A stretch of DNA of 64,000 bases from Hydrogenoanaerobacterium saccharovorans (GCF_016901815.1 NZ_JACSNR010000003.1:160084-224083); one strand, 5' to 3'. Counted from the first letter of the stretch, positions 26,123 through 35,220 are shown. The notes: generated by a model from the letters alone, not told the origin. Numbers and translations are program-made.

Positions 26123-28738
26123 ATGGATATGAATCGTCCGGATTACAATCTGTCCCAGAATGAGGTACTGGAACGCTATTCGACCTTCCGTACCGGCCTG
26201 TCGCCGGAGGAAGCCCGGAACCGTCTGGAACGCTACGGTGAGAACAAACTCGCCGAGGGACGCAAAAAAACCGCGCTGGAAGTGTTTATCGACCAGTTCA
26301 AGGATCTCATCGTCTGGATTCTGATCGCGGCAGCGGTGATCTCCATCCTGTCCGGTCAGGGGGAGAGCTCGCTGGTTATCTTTGCCGTGCTGATCCTCAA
26401 TGCCGTACTGGGTACTGTGCAGTACCTCAAGGCGGAAAAATCCCTGGAATCCCTCAAGGCCATGAGCTCCCCGTCCGCCACCCTGCTCCGGGGCGGCATC
26501 AAGGTGCAGGTACCCTCGCCGGAAGTTGTGCCCGGTGATATTCTGCTCCTGGAAGCCGGCGACCTCATCACCGCCGATGCCCGTATCCTGGAGAGCTGGT
26601 CGGTGAAGATCAACGAGAGTTCCCTCACCGGCGAGAGCGAGGCGGTGGAAAAGACCGCCGATGTGATCCCCGAGGAAAATGTAGCGCTGGGTGACCGGAA
26701 GAACATGGTCTTTTCGGGATCGCTGGTGACCTATGGGCGTGCCACCGCTGTGGTGACTGCCACCGGCATGCAGACCGAGCTGGGACATATCGCCTCGCTG
26801 CTGGACAATACCCGTCAGCGCAAGACCCCGCTCCAGGAGAACCTCAACAAGTTCAGTGAGAAGCTGGCTATCGCCATCATCGCCATCTGCGGCGTGGTGT
26901 TCCTGCTCTCCTATTTCCGCAGCGGCATGGGACTGCTGGATTCGCTGATGTTTGCTGTGGCGCTGGCTGTGGCTGCCATTCCTGAGGCACTCAGCTCCAT
27001 CGTCACCATCGTGCTCGCCATCGGCACCCAGAAGATGGCAAAGCAGAACGCCATCATCAAGGAGCTCAAGGCGGTGGAAAGCCTGGGCGCCGTATCGGTG
27101 ATCTGCTCGGACAAGACCGGTACCCTGACCCAGAACCGCATGACAGTGGAAAAGATCTATGCCGACGGCAAGCTGTGCGACGGCTGTGATCTGGAGCTGG
27201 CAAATGATACCCAGCGTCTGCTGCTCAAGACCGCCCTGCTGGCAAGCGATGCCACCCATGACGCCGAGACCGGCACCTCCATCGGTGACCCCACCGAAGT
27301 GGCATTGGTGCTGCTGGGCGAAAACTTCGGCGTGGAGGAGAGCGCCTACCGCAGCCAGCATCAGCGGCTGGGCGAGCTGGCCTTTGATTCCGACCGCAAG
27401 CTGATGACCACCCTGCAGGAGATCGAAGGGGTGCCCACCCTGATGACCAAGGGCGCCATCGATGTGCTGCTGGCCCGTTCCGACCGTCTGATGACTTCGG
27501 AGGGGGTACGGGAGCTCACCGAGGCCGACCGGGAAGAGATCATGCGGGTGAACAACAGCCTTTCGGAAGAGGGCCTGCGTGTGCTGGCCTTTGGCTACCG
27601 GGAGCTGGACTGTGTACGGGAACTGTCGCTGGACGATGAACAGGGCTATGTATTCATCGGCCTGATCTCGATGATCGACCCGCCCCGTCCCGAATCGGTG
27701 GCAGCTGTTGCTGATGCCAAGCGTGCCGGCATCCGGACGGTGATGATCACCGGTGACCATAAGGTCACTGCCACTGCCATTGCCAAGCGCATCGGCATCT
27801 TCGGCGAAGGCGACCTGGCTGTATCCGGCCCCGAGCTGGAGCAGATGACCGATGAGGAACTGGACCGCAAGCTGACCCATATTTCGGTGTATGCCCGTGT
27901 ATCGCCGGAGCATAAGATCCGCATTGTCACTGCCTGGCAGCGCCGTGGACAGATTGTCGCCATGACCGGTGACGGCGTCAACGACGCCCCGGCGCTCAAG
28001 AAGGCGGACATCGGTGTTGCCATGGGCATCACCGGTACCGAGGTGAGCAAGGACGCCGCCGCCATGATCCTGGCAGACGACAACTTCGCCACCATCGTGA
28101 ACGCTGTCACCAACGGACGAGGCGTCTATGAGAACATCAAGAATGTCATCGGCTTCCTGCTGTCCGGCAATATGGCAGGTATCTTCTGTGTGCTGTATGC
28201 CTCGCTGATGGCACTGCCGGCTCCCTTTGCCGCTGTGCACCTGCTCTTTATCAACCTGCTCACCGACTCGCTGCCGGCGATTGCCATCGGCATGGAGCCC
28301 GCCAGCAGCGACCTGCTTAACCGCAAGCCCCGTGACCCCAAGGAACCGCTGCTCAGCGGCGATCTGGTCAAGCGCATCGGCCTGCAGGGTCTGCTCATCG
28401 CCGTCCCGGTTATGACTGCCTTCTATCTGGGCTGCCGGACCGGCACTGCCGAAGCCATGACTATGGCCTTTGCCACCCTGACCCTGGCCCGTCTGTTCCA
28501 CGGCTTCAACTGCCGGGAGGACCGGAGCATCCTGCGCATGGGCCTCTCGGGCAACCCCGCTTCGCTGGCTGCCTTCGGCGTGGGCGTGCTGCTGCTCCTG
28601 GCTGTGCTGCTGATCCCCGCTCTGCATGGCCTGTTCCTGGTGGCAGATCTCACCCTGGCTCAGCTGGGCATGATCCTCGGCCTGGCTGTGCTGCCCACCC
28701 TGTGCATCCAGATCACACGGATCGCCCGGGGCAAGTAA
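26123..28738 (+). CDS. P2-type cation ATPase (Ca2+-ATPase-like, probably manganese export)
   Basis: An 871-residue P2A-type ATPase: N-terminal cation-ATPase domain (SPEEARNRLERYGENKL), TGES actuator loop, PEAL in AAIPEALSSIV, phosphorylation site DKTGT (about residue 329), KGA in MTKGAIDVL, TGDG and GDGVNDAPALKKADIG, and ten helices. By sequence class it resembles bacterial calcium pumps, but the yybP-ykoY-type leader suggests Mn2+ as transported or inducing ion; several riboswitch-linked P2-type ATPases act in manganese efflux. AAAGGAGAG supports the start. Monocistronic. Confidence 0.9.
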   Translation: MDMNRPDYNLSQNEVLERYSTFRTGLSPEEARNRLERYGENKLAEGRKKTALEVFIDQFKDLIVWILIAAAVISILSGQGESSLVIFAVLILNAVLGTVQYLKAEKSLESLKAMSSPSATLLRGGIKVQVPSPEVVPGDILLLEAGDLITADARILESWSVKINESSLTGESEAVEKTADVIPEENVALGDRKNMVFSGSLVTYGRATAVVTATGMQTELGHIASLLDNTRQRKTPLQENLNKFSEKLAIAIIAICGVVFLLSYFRSGMGLLDSLMFAVALAVAAIPEALSSIVTIVLAIGTQKMAKQNAIIKELKAVESLGAVSVICSDKTGTLTQNRMTVEKIYADGKLCDGCDLELANDTQRLLLKTALLASDATHDAETGTSIGDPTEVALVLLGENFGVEESAYRSQHQRLGELAFDSDRKLMTTLQEIEGVPTLMTKGAIDVLLARSDRLMTSEGVRELTEADREEIMRVNNSLSEEGLRVLAFGYRELDCVRELSLDDEQGYVFIGLISMIDPPRPESVAAVADAKRAGIRTVMITGDHKVTATAIAKRIGIFGEGDLAVSGPELEQMTDEELDRKLTHISVYARVSPEHKIRIVTAWQRRGQIVAMTGDGVNDAPALKKADIGVAMGITGTEVSKDAAAMILADDNFATIVNAVTNGRGVYENIKNVIGFLLSGNMAGIFCVLYASLMALPAPFAAVHLLFINLLTDSLPAIAIGMEPASSDLLNRKPRDPKEPLLSGDLVKRIGLQGLLIAVPVMTAFYLGCRTGTAEAMTMAFATLTLARLFHGFNCREDRSILRMGLSGNPASLAAFGVGVLLLLAVLLIPALHGLFLVADLTLAQLGMILGLAVLPTLCIQITRIARGK

Positions 28739-28755
28739 CACCCATATCCCGCATC

Positions 28756-29060
28756 CAGACAGCCTCCGGCCCCCGCCGGGGGCTGTTTTACGCCCGGGCG
28801 TGCCCTCTGCCCCACCGGGTGCCCAGTGTGATGCTTCCCGGCACCAGACACCCCCATTGCCTGCCGCTCTCCCATGGGCGCAGCCTGTGCACAGTCCCCG
28901 GCCTCCGCCGGGGCTGTTTTTGCGCCTGGGCGTGCCCTCTGCCCCGGCGGGCGCCCAGTGCGGTGCTTTCCCGGCACCAGCCCCCATTGCCCGCCCTTCC
29001 CCCATGGGCGCAGCCTGCGCACAGCTCCCGGCTTCCGCCGGGGGCTGTTTTTGCGCCCTC
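28756..29060. repeat. 131-bp tandem repeat carrying terminator hairpins
   Basis: About 2.3 copies with a 131-bp period. Each begins with a CCGGC-N2-CCGCCGGGGGCTGTTTT-type hairpin and T run (at 28768, 28899 and 29030) and continues through GCGTGCCCTCTGCCCC and CCCATGGGCGCAGCCTG. Units are 85-90 percent alike by eye. The first hairpin lies right after the ATPase stop and acts as its terminator. The minus-strand frames through it look like low-complexity Ala/Pro/Gly shadow, not protein. Confidence 0.8.
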
Positions 29061-29356
29061 GTCCGGGCAGCTTTTGCCCGGCAGCTCCGCTTGACCTCCG
29101 CAGAGCGTCCCTGTGGGCGAAAATTGTTCCCGCACCGGGGACAGACTGCCCGCAGGCGGTCTTTTTTCCGGGGCGGCGGCATAGGCTGGTGACAGGGCGT
29201 TTCATCACTTTAACCGGCTGATTCTGTATGCCCGGAAACCCTGCATTCTAAGGACAGAACCGCAGGTTTTTGCTCATATTTACTGGAAAAATTACGGGTA
29301 ATTATATTCCTCGGGATAAATCATAGTAGTTTTCTCGACTTTTTTCGGAAAAGTAC
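29061..29356. other. Intergenic remainder upstream of the DUF401 gene
   Basis: GC-rich to about 29210, then AT-rich promoter sequence. No ORF with start site or family resemblance is seen. Confidence 0.5.
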
Positions 29357-29385
29357 TTCCAAAATGGCTTTGGCAGTGCTATAAT
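29357..29385 (+). promoter_or_regulatory. Extended -10 promoter of the DUF401 gene
   Basis: TTCCAA, a 17-bp spacer and TATAAT (29380-29385) preceded by TGC. The perfect extended -10 compensates for the weak -35. It leaves a ~130-nt leader. Confidence 0.65.
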
Positions 29386-29522
29386 CTTAAATTGTGCGAA
29401 AGTCCTTCAAGGACTCAGAAGTCCCGCAGCCCGGCATACCCCAAAATCTGTATGCGTCCTGTCTTCACCGGCTGCGGAACTCACCGAAGACGGGGCAAGG
29501 TGTATTAAGGAGGAAGAATTCT

Positions 29523-30755
29523 TTGAATCCCGAAGTTCTCTCACTCATCAAGCTGGCAGCAGTCTTTGCCATCATCATCGGCCTTCTGTCCATGAAGAAG
29601 CCGCTGAACCTGGTAATGTCCATCGCCAGCGTCGTGGTTGTAGTGCTCTACGCCATGCCTTCCGATCTGGTTCTGCCGGCTCTGAAGTCCGGTCTGATCG
29701 GTTCCAACACCATCAACGCTCTGCTGGTGCTGTACTGCATCACCTATCTGCAGCGTATGATGGAGTCCCGCAAGCAGCTGGCCGGCTGTGAAGAGGCTAT
29801 GAATGGTCTGTTCAACAACCGCCGCATCAATGCTTCGGTAGTACCCTTCATGCTGGGCTGTCTGCCTGCCGCCAGCACCGTACTGATCTGCGGTCCTATC
29901 GTGCGCAGCGCCGTAGGCGACTCCCTGACCACCCCTGAAACTGCTGCGGCTACCAGCTACTTCCGTCACATTTCGGAAGCCTTCATGCCCACCTACAACA
30001 CCATTCTCATCGCGATTACCCTGACCAACGGCCTGGTAACTCCTTCGAGCTTTGTACTGGGTATGCTGCCGGTTGTTGTGTGCCTGTTCATTTCGGGTTA
30101 TGTCATCTACCTGCGCCGGATCCCCAAGGAGACCGGTCTGGTATACGATGAGCCCAAGAGCGTTTACTGGAAGCTGCTGGTCAAGAGCATCTGGCCCATC
30201 TTCCTGTCCATCGCCATGGTTCTGACCCTCAATACTCCTGTATGGGGTGCTGTTCTGGTGTGCATCGTACTGGAATTCTTCGTACAGAAGTTCTCTGTTT
30301 CGGAAGTTGTTCCCTTCTTCCGCACAGCCTTTGAATCCAAGCTCATGCTGAACACCCTGGCTGTAATGGTATTCGGTAACCTGCTGCGCTCCACCGGCGT
30401 TGTAGACCTGCTGCCTGTATACCTGTCCAAGCTGCCCATCCCCAACTTCCTGGTCTGGTCTCTGATCTTCGCCATCGGTACTCTGGTTGGCGGAAGCCTT
30501 ACCATCTTCGTACTGGCTATCCCCATGCTGATGACTGTCTTCCCTGGCCCCGAGTTCTATCCCATGTTCCTGCTGGTAATGAGCGTCAGCTACATCGTAA
30601 TGCAGATCAACCCCACCCACATCTGCCTGACCCTCTGCGCCGAGGACTTCAAGATCCCGCTGGGCTCTCTGATCGTCAAGGCTGTTCCGCTGGTTATTGT
30701 GGCCACAGCGCTCTGCTTCGGCTACTACTTCATTCTCACCGCATTCGTATTCTAA
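29523..30755 (+). CDS. DUF401 family integral membrane protein
   Basis: A 410-residue membrane protein with about ten helices. The end (QINPTHICLTLCAEDFKIPLG) and the central FMLGCLPAASTVLICGPIVRSA fit my memory of DUF401 (TIGR00529), a family related to ion/organic-acid transporters of the IT superfamily. It begins at TTG: AAGGAGG lies nine bases before it and there is no nearby ATG. Role in transport is inferred. Confidence 0.8.
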   Translation: MNPEVLSLIKLAAVFAIIIGLLSMKKPLNLVMSIASVVVVVLYAMPSDLVLPALKSGLIGSNTINALLVLYCITYLQRMMESRKQLAGCEEAMNGLFNNRRINASVVPFMLGCLPAASTVLICGPIVRSAVGDSLTTPETAAATSYFRHISEAFMPTYNTILIAITLTNGLVTPSSFVLGMLPVVVCLFISGYVIYLRRIPKETGLVYDEPKSVYWKLLVKSIWPIFLSIAMVLTLNTPVWGAVLVCIVLEFFVQKFSVSEVVPFFRTAFESKLMLNTLAVMVFGNLLRSTGVVDLLPVYLSKLPIPNFLVWSLIFAIGTLVGGSLTIFVLAIPMLMTVFPGPEFYPMFLLVMSVSYIVMQINPTHICLTLCAEDFKIPLGSLIVKAVPLVIVATALCFGYYFILTAFVF

Positions 30756-30781
30756 CGCCTGCGTGCTGAACCGGAATGTAT

Positions 30782-30824
30782 AAAAATCCCCCGCCTGTCC
30801 CAATGGACAGACGGGGGATTTTTT
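30782..30824. terminator. Bidirectional terminator, DUF401 and glycerate kinase genes
   Basis: AAATCCCCCG-CCTGTCC/GGACAG-ACGGGGGATTT hairpin with A5 and T6 flanks. Confidence 0.9.
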
Positions 30825-30839
30825 ATGCGGAAAAGAGGG

Positions 30840-31967
30840 TTACTGCCGGGCCCGGAGCCACAGCCGCAGGATCTGTTCGGCGGCGGCAGCAATGTTCTGC
30901 CGGGCAGTTTCCGGGTCCATGGCATTGGCAAGGCCCATGGGAGCACGCAGTACCGGAAAGACGGCGTCGATCTCCCCCAGGGGCGCATCGGGCTGGACAC
31001 TGCCTGCCAGGGCAATGACCGGGATCCCCTGTTCCCGGGCGAGCCGGGCCACCGCGGCGGGCGCCTTGCCCATGGAGGTCTGGAAGTCGAAGCGGCCCTC
31101 ACCGGTGAAGCAGAGGTCGCTGCCGGGGAGCAGCCCGGTCAGTCCCGTCTCCTCCAGGACGATGGCGGCGCCGGGACGCAGCTGGGCTCCCAGGAAGGCG
31201 GCAAAGCCGAAGCCCAGCCCGCCGGCGGCACCGGAGCCGGGGACATCGGGGTCACAGCCGGGAAAGACCCGGGCAGCCGTATCAGCGAACCGCCGGAGAG
31301 CGGCGTCCAGCCGGGGGATCATCTCCGGGGAGGCGCCCTTCTGGGGGCCGTAGACCGCACTGGCGCCGGTGGGGCCGCAGAGGGGATTCTCCACATCACA
31401 GGCGATGCTAAAGCGGCAGTCCCGCAGTTCCGGACGGGCGGCAGAGGCATCGATGGAGCAGAGCTGTTCCAGCCCGGCAGCGCCGTCGGGAATGGGCGAG
31501 CCTGCGGCGTCCAGCAGCCGGAAGCCCAGGGCGGCGAGCATACCGGCGCCGCCGTCGTTGGTGGCAGAGCCGCCGATGCCGATGAGGAAGTTCCGGCAGC
31601 CCCGGTCCAGGGCGTCACAGAGGAGTTCCCCCACGCCCCGGGTGGTGGTGTACAGGGGGTTGCGGCGGTCGGGAGGCACCAGGGGCAGTCCTGCCGCCGA
31701 GGCCATCTCCAGCACAGCGGTGCCGGTGGCACGGCGGATGCCGTATTCAGCCCGGACCGGTTCGCCCAGCGGCCCGGTGACCGTACAGGGAATGCGTTCC
31801 TCGGGGGTGCAGAGGGCACAGGTGGTGCCTTCCCCGCCGTCCGCCAGCGGGGAGAGCCTTGCTTCCAGGTCCGGGCAGACCCGGCGCAGGCCGGTTTCGA
31901 TGGAACGGGCGGCGTCCAGCGAGTCCAGACACCCCTTCCAGGAGTCGATGGCAATGGTGACGATCAT
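30840..31967 (-). CDS. Glycerate kinase (GarK/GlxK type)
   Basis: A 375-residue kinase phosphorylating glycerate, usually to 2-phosphoglycerate. Motifs: DSWKGCLDSLDAA at the N-terminus, LADGGEGT, GIGGSATNDGGAGML and GEGRFDFQTSMGKAP. Length matches the family. Start supported by AAAGGGG nine bases upstream. It stands alone, divergent from an XRE regulator with which it shares a symmetrical promoter region, so the regulator may control it. Confidence 0.92.
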   Translation of the reverse strand: MIVTIAIDSWKGCLDSLDAARSIETGLRRVCPDLEARLSPLADGGEGTTCALCTPEERIPCTVTGPLGEPVRAEYGIRRATGTAVLEMASAAGLPLVPPDRRNPLYTTTRGVGELLCDALDRGCRNFLIGIGGSATNDGGAGMLAALGFRLLDAAGSPIPDGAAGLEQLCSIDASAARPELRDCRFSIACDVENPLCGPTGASAVYGPQKGASPEMIPRLDAALRRFADTAARVFPGCDPDVPGSGAAGGLGFGFAAFLGAQLRPGAAIVLEETGLTGLLPGSDLCFTGEGRFDFQTSMGKAPAAVARLAREQGIPVIALAGSVQPDAPLGEIDAVFPVLRAPMGLANAMDPETARQNIAAAAEQILRLWLRARQ

Positions 31968-32004
31968 GGGTAAAAACCCCTTTCGGCAGTGGATTTTTTG
32001 CGGA

Positions 32005-32056
32005 TTGCGCCGGATGCGGCGGCTGTGCTACAATAGGAGCTGATCTTATTGTAGCA
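32005..32056. promoter_or_regulatory. Symmetrical divergent promoter/operator
   Basis: Perfect 10-bp inverted repeat TGCTACAATA (32026-32035)/TATTGTAGCA (32047-32056). Each arm contains an extended -10 (TGCTACAAT) pointing outward. TTGCGC (32005-32010) with an 18-bp spacer gives the plus-strand promoter. A dyad covering both -10 elements would let one repressor control both genes. Confidence 0.6.
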
Positions 32057-32105
32057 TACCGGCGGGGACAGGAAAAGCCGCCGGTGAAAAAAGGAGGAAC
32101 AGGCA

Positions 32106-32417
32106 ATGGACGGACTGAAGGAGCGTCTGCGGGCCCTGCGGGAGAGCCGGGGCTATTCCCAGAAGGGGCTGGCAAAGCGGCTGGGGTGTTCGCCGTCGCT
32201 GATCTCGTCCTACGAAACCGGGGAGCGCAGCCCCAGCCTGCAGAATCTGGGAGAGCTGGCGGACTGCTTCGGAGTGACTGCCGACTATCTGCTGGGGCGC
32301 ACTCCGCCGGAACCGGGACTGGATCTCACCGGGCTCACCGAGGAACAGCGGGCGGCGGTGGAGGTGATCGTCCGGGGCATGCGCCGGCAGAACGACGCGG
32401 ATTTCCCCGGGAAATAA
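32106..32417 (+). CDS. XRE-family transcriptional regulator
   Basis: A 103-residue HTH_3 protein: LKERLRALRESRGYSQKGLAKRLGCSPSLISSYETG (in two helices) followed by GERSPSLQNLGELADCFGVTADYLLG, the classic Cro/C1-type domain, and a short C-terminal helix. AAAGGAGGA precedes the ATG. Likely autoregulated and possibly regulator of the divergent glycerate kinase. Confidence 0.9.
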   Translation: MDGLKERLRALRESRGYSQKGLAKRLGCSPSLISSYETGERSPSLQNLGELADCFGVTADYLLGRTPPEPGLDLTGLTEEQRAAVEVIVRGMRRQNDADFPGK

Positions 32418-32452
32418 AAATCCCTCCCTGTCCCGGGCGGACAGAGAGGGAG
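32416..32452 (-). terminator. Terminator of the small membrane protein gene
   Basis: TCCCTC-CTGTCC/GGACAG-GAGGGA hairpin, followed on the minus strand by T5. Confidence 0.7.
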
Positions 32453-32472
32453 AAAAAGCTGCGGAGCCGGAG

Positions 32473-32802
32473 TCAGCGCATATTGGGCAGATCCTTGCGC
32501 AGGAACAGCCAGGTGATGCCGGGGATCAGTACCGAGCCGATTGCCGAAGCACCCACCGAGAGCAGGATGCCGGTGCCGCCGGTGATGCCGCCGATGACGC
32601 CGGTGAGGAAGGACAGCAGGTAGCAGCCGCACAGCAGCCAGAAGCCGGCCTTCTTCTCCTTGACGAGCAGGACAACGAGGGCGGCGATCTCCACCAGGGC
32701 GAGGATCACCGAGGGGATGCGTCCCTCAGTGAAGTTGAGGACGGTAACACAGGCACAGAGCAGGATGGCAATGACGAGCCAGATCTTAGCGGACTTTCTC
32801 AT
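32473..32802 (-). CDS. Small integral membrane protein
   Basis: A 109-residue protein with four hydrophobic segments (8-25, 30-47, 53-72, 76-97). Start at MRKSAKIW, ten bases after AAAGGAG; a longer frame lacks such a site. It lies downstream of the marR-type gene on the same strand (74 bp) and may belong to its transcript. No family recognised. Confidence 0.7.
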   Translation of the reverse strand: MRKSAKIWLVIAILLCACVTVLNFTEGRIPSVILALVEIAALVVLLVKEKKAGFWLLCGCYLLSFLTGVIGGITGGTGILLSVGASAIGSVLIPGITWLFLRKDLPNMR

Positions 32803-32876
32803 GGTAAAAGGACTCCTTTCAGGAAACAACAAAAAACGGGACATACTGCCGCGTCATCAGAGCGATGCGGGTTTGA

Positions 32877-33365
32877 TCATTCAGGCATCCGGCCCCGGAG
32901 GGCAGGAGGCCCATCGGGACGGTCCGGGATAGCCGGACTGTACCGGAGGTGGGGCAGCAGGGTCTGGAGCAGTTCCCGGAGCTGACGGCACTGGTCTTCG
33001 GGGATCTGTTCCAGCAGATAGGCGTCCCATTCGGCAAACATACCCCGGCTGGCTTCCATGGTCTGACGGCCCTTGTCGGTGAGTTCCAGTACACTGGCCC
33101 GCCGGTCGGTGGGATGGGCCTTGCGGATCACGAACCCGGTTTCTTCCAGCTTGTGGATGCTGCGGGTGGTGTGACCGCTGTCGGCATGGAGCGCCGCCGA
33201 AAGATCGGAGGGGGTACACCCCGGATGACGCCCGATATAGAGAACAAAGTAGAGAAGTCCCTGGGTGATGCCCAGTGCCTCCAGCTTGCGGGACGAGAAT
33301 GCCACAAAGTCGGCTCTCAGCTGGCTGACGGCATAGGCCAGGGTTTGGTTGAGCGGTGTTTGCAT
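32877..33365 (-). CDS. MarR-family transcriptional regulator
   Basis: A 162-residue winged-helix regulator: ITQGLLYFVLYIGRHPGCTPSDLSAALHADSGHTTRSIHKLEETGFV (helices 2-4, split at the turn) and the wing RKAHPTDRRASVLELTDKG. Its promoter contains a palindrome over the -35, indicating autorepression. The divergent MATE exporter gene 280 bp away is a plausible second target, since MarR proteins often control adjacent efflux pumps. Confidence 0.9.
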   Translation of the reverse strand: MQTPLNQTLAYAVSQLRADFVAFSSRKLEALGITQGLLYFVLYIGRHPGCTPSDLSAALHADSGHTTRSIHKLEETGFVIRKAHPTDRRASVLELTDKGRQTMEASRGMFAEWDAYLLEQIPEDQCRQLRELLQTLLPHLRYSPAIPDRPDGPPALRGRMPE

Positions 33366-33425
33366 GGATAACGAACCTCCCTGTCTTTGGAAATCTCAGC
33401 AGTCTGTCTGCTGTCTACAAGAGTT

Positions 33426-33453
33426 AGTATACTCATTTACCTGACTAAGTCAA
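33426..33453 (-). promoter_or_regulatory. marR-type promoter with palindromic operator
   Basis: Minus-strand TTGACT, 16-bp spacer and TATACT. The palindrome TGACTAAGTCA (33442-33452) overlaps the -35. Confidence 0.65.
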
Positions 33454-33535
33454 GTATTTTTTGGGAATTTACATCCTGTTCACAATATTGGGAAAAATCC
33501 CCCGGAGATATTCACATTCTGTTCATTCCTCCAGC

Positions 33536-33564
33536 TTAACAGACTGTCCGGAATATGGTAAAAT
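33536..33564 (+). promoter_or_regulatory. Promoter of the MATE exporter gene
   Basis: TTAACA (33536-33541), a 17-bp spacer and TAAAAT (33559-33564). Confidence 0.6.
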
Positions 33565-33648
33565 AATAATAGCGAGCGCGCATCGGTTTTTCCGGGAGAG
33601 GGCCGGGAAAACTGGTGCGCGAAATGATTTTTCTGGAGATGATATTCC

Positions 33649-35040
33649 TTGCAGCAAGACAGAACCCTGCTCTTTGAAGAGACCCCGATTCCCAAAGCAG
33701 TCGCCACGCTGGCAGTTCCCACCATTCTCAGCTCGCTGGTCATGGTGCTCTACAACCTGGCGGATACCTACTTTGTAGGTATGCTGAATGACCCCATCCA
33801 GAATGCCGCCGTTACCCTGGCAGCACCGGTGATGCTGGCCTTCAACGCCGTCAACAACCTGTTCGGCGTGGGCAGTTCCAGTATGATGAGCCGTGCCCTG
33901 GGCCGCCGGGACTATGATACCGTGGCGAAAAGCTCCACCTTCGGCTTCTGGTGCGCTATCCTCAGCGGACTGGCCTTCTCCCTGCTCTGCACCCTGTTCA
34001 AAAGCCCCCTGCTGGGCCTGCTGGGCGCGGATGCCACCACCCGGGCCGCCACCGAGGCCTATATGTTCTGGACTGTCATCTGCGGCGCTGCCCCGGCGAT
34101 CCTCAATGTCGTTATGGCCTATATGGTGCGCTCCGAAGGGTCCGCCATGCACGCCAGCATCGGCACCATGAGCGGCTGCTTCCTCAATATTATCCTGGAC
34201 CCCATCTTCATCATGCCCTGGGGCCTCAATATGGGCGCTGCGGGCGCCGGGCTGGCTACCTTCCTGTCCAACTGCTTCGCCTGCCTCTACTTCATGGTGC
34301 TGCTCTTTGTAAAGCGCGGACGCACCTATGTCTGCATCGATCCCCGCAAGCTCAGCTTTGAAAGCTCGATCGTGGGCGGTGTCTGTCTGGTGGGCATTCC
34401 TGCCGCTATCCAGAACCTGCTCAATGTCACCGGCATGACCATCCTCAACAACTTCACCTCGTCCTATGGCGCCAATGCCGTAGCTGCCATGGGTATTGCC
34501 CAGAAGATCAACCAGGTGCCCTTCTATATCGCGAATGGTCTTTCCCAGGGCATCATGCCGCTGATCAGCTACAACTACGCCAGCGACAATATCAAGCGCA
34601 TGAAGCATACCCTCACCTTTGCGGCAAAGATCTCGGTCACCGGACTGGTGCTGGTATCCATTGCCTATTCCTTCTTTGCCGGCGACCTCATCACCATGTT
34701 CATGGACAACCCCGAGATCGTCGAGATGGGTTCCCGGTTCCTGCGGGGCTTCTGCCTGGGTCTGCCCTTCCTGTGCGTGGACTTCCTGGCAGTGGGTGTA
34801 TTCCAGGCCTCCGGTCTGGGACGCAACGCCCTGGTCTTTGCCATCCTGCGCAAGATCGTCCTGGAGATCCCGGCCCTGTTTATCCTCAACCACTTCTTCC
34901 CGCTCTATGGTCTGGCCTATGCCCAGTTCACAGCCGAGCTGGTACTGTCCGTTGCGGCTGTGATCATTCTGGTGAAGCTGTTTGGCAAACTGGAGCTGGA
35001 AAAGGCCGATCGGGACGCCCAGAAAGCTCAGAAAGCATAA
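33649..35040 (+). CDS. MATE-family multidrug efflux transporter
   Basis: A 463-residue transporter with 12 helices in two six-helix halves. First half: PIPKAVATLAVPTILSSLVMVLYNLADTYFVG (cut by helix 1), FGVGSSSMMSRALG; second half: NGLSQGIMPLISYNY. The family exports cationic compounds with Na+ or H+ antiport. Translation starts at TTG: GGAGAT lies about nine bases before it and no ATG fits. Its neighbour is a divergent MarR-type regulator. Confidence 0.9.
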   Translation: MQQDRTLLFEETPIPKAVATLAVPTILSSLVMVLYNLADTYFVGMLNDPIQNAAVTLAAPVMLAFNAVNNLFGVGSSSMMSRALGRRDYDTVAKSSTFGFWCAILSGLAFSLLCTLFKSPLLGLLGADATTRAATEAYMFWTVICGAAPAILNVVMAYMVRSEGSAMHASIGTMSGCFLNIILDPIFIMPWGLNMGAAGAGLATFLSNCFACLYFMVLLFVKRGRTYVCIDPRKLSFESSIVGGVCLVGIPAAIQNLLNVTGMTILNNFTSSYGANAVAAMGIAQKINQVPFYIANGLSQGIMPLISYNYASDNIKRMKHTLTFAAKISVTGLVLVSIAYSFFAGDLITMFMDNPEIVEMGSRFLRGFCLGLPFLCVDFLAVGVFQASGLGRNALVFAILRKIVLEIPALFILNHFFPLYGLAYAQFTAELVLSVAAVIILVKLFGKLELEKADRDAQKAQKA

Positions 35041-35125
35041 ATCGGTATAAAACCTGTCCAAACCGGCAAAGAATCTCCTTGTGATATGGGAAAACTTTGT
35101 GGGAAAATCCTCTTGCGGTGAGGCT

Positions 35126-35154
35126 TTGGCTGTGGTATCCTATATCAGGATACT
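35126..35154 (+). promoter_or_regulatory. Promoter with palindrome upstream of the flavodiiron gene
   Basis: TTGGCT (35126-35131), 17-bp spacer and GATACT (35149-35154). The inverted repeat GTATCC-N7-GGATAC (35135-35153) fills the spacer and half of the -10, as expected for a repressor site. The regulator is not known. Confidence 0.55.
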
Positions 35155-35220
35155 AAATAAGTATAGTTTCATTCCGCATCAAGCGGAAGCGATGATAAAT
35201 TTATGGAAGGTGACGATAGA

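Noticed and set aside
28750..29060. CRISPR-like array or repeat protein in the 131-bp tandem repeat
   Set aside because: Units are fully repeated with no unique spacers, and they contain terminator hairpins; protein readings are low-complexity.
25952..29182. Minus-strand open frame of 1076 codons
   Set aside because: Antisense to the P2-type ATPase and the riboswitch; rich in His/Gln, typical of shadow frames in this GC-rich sequence.
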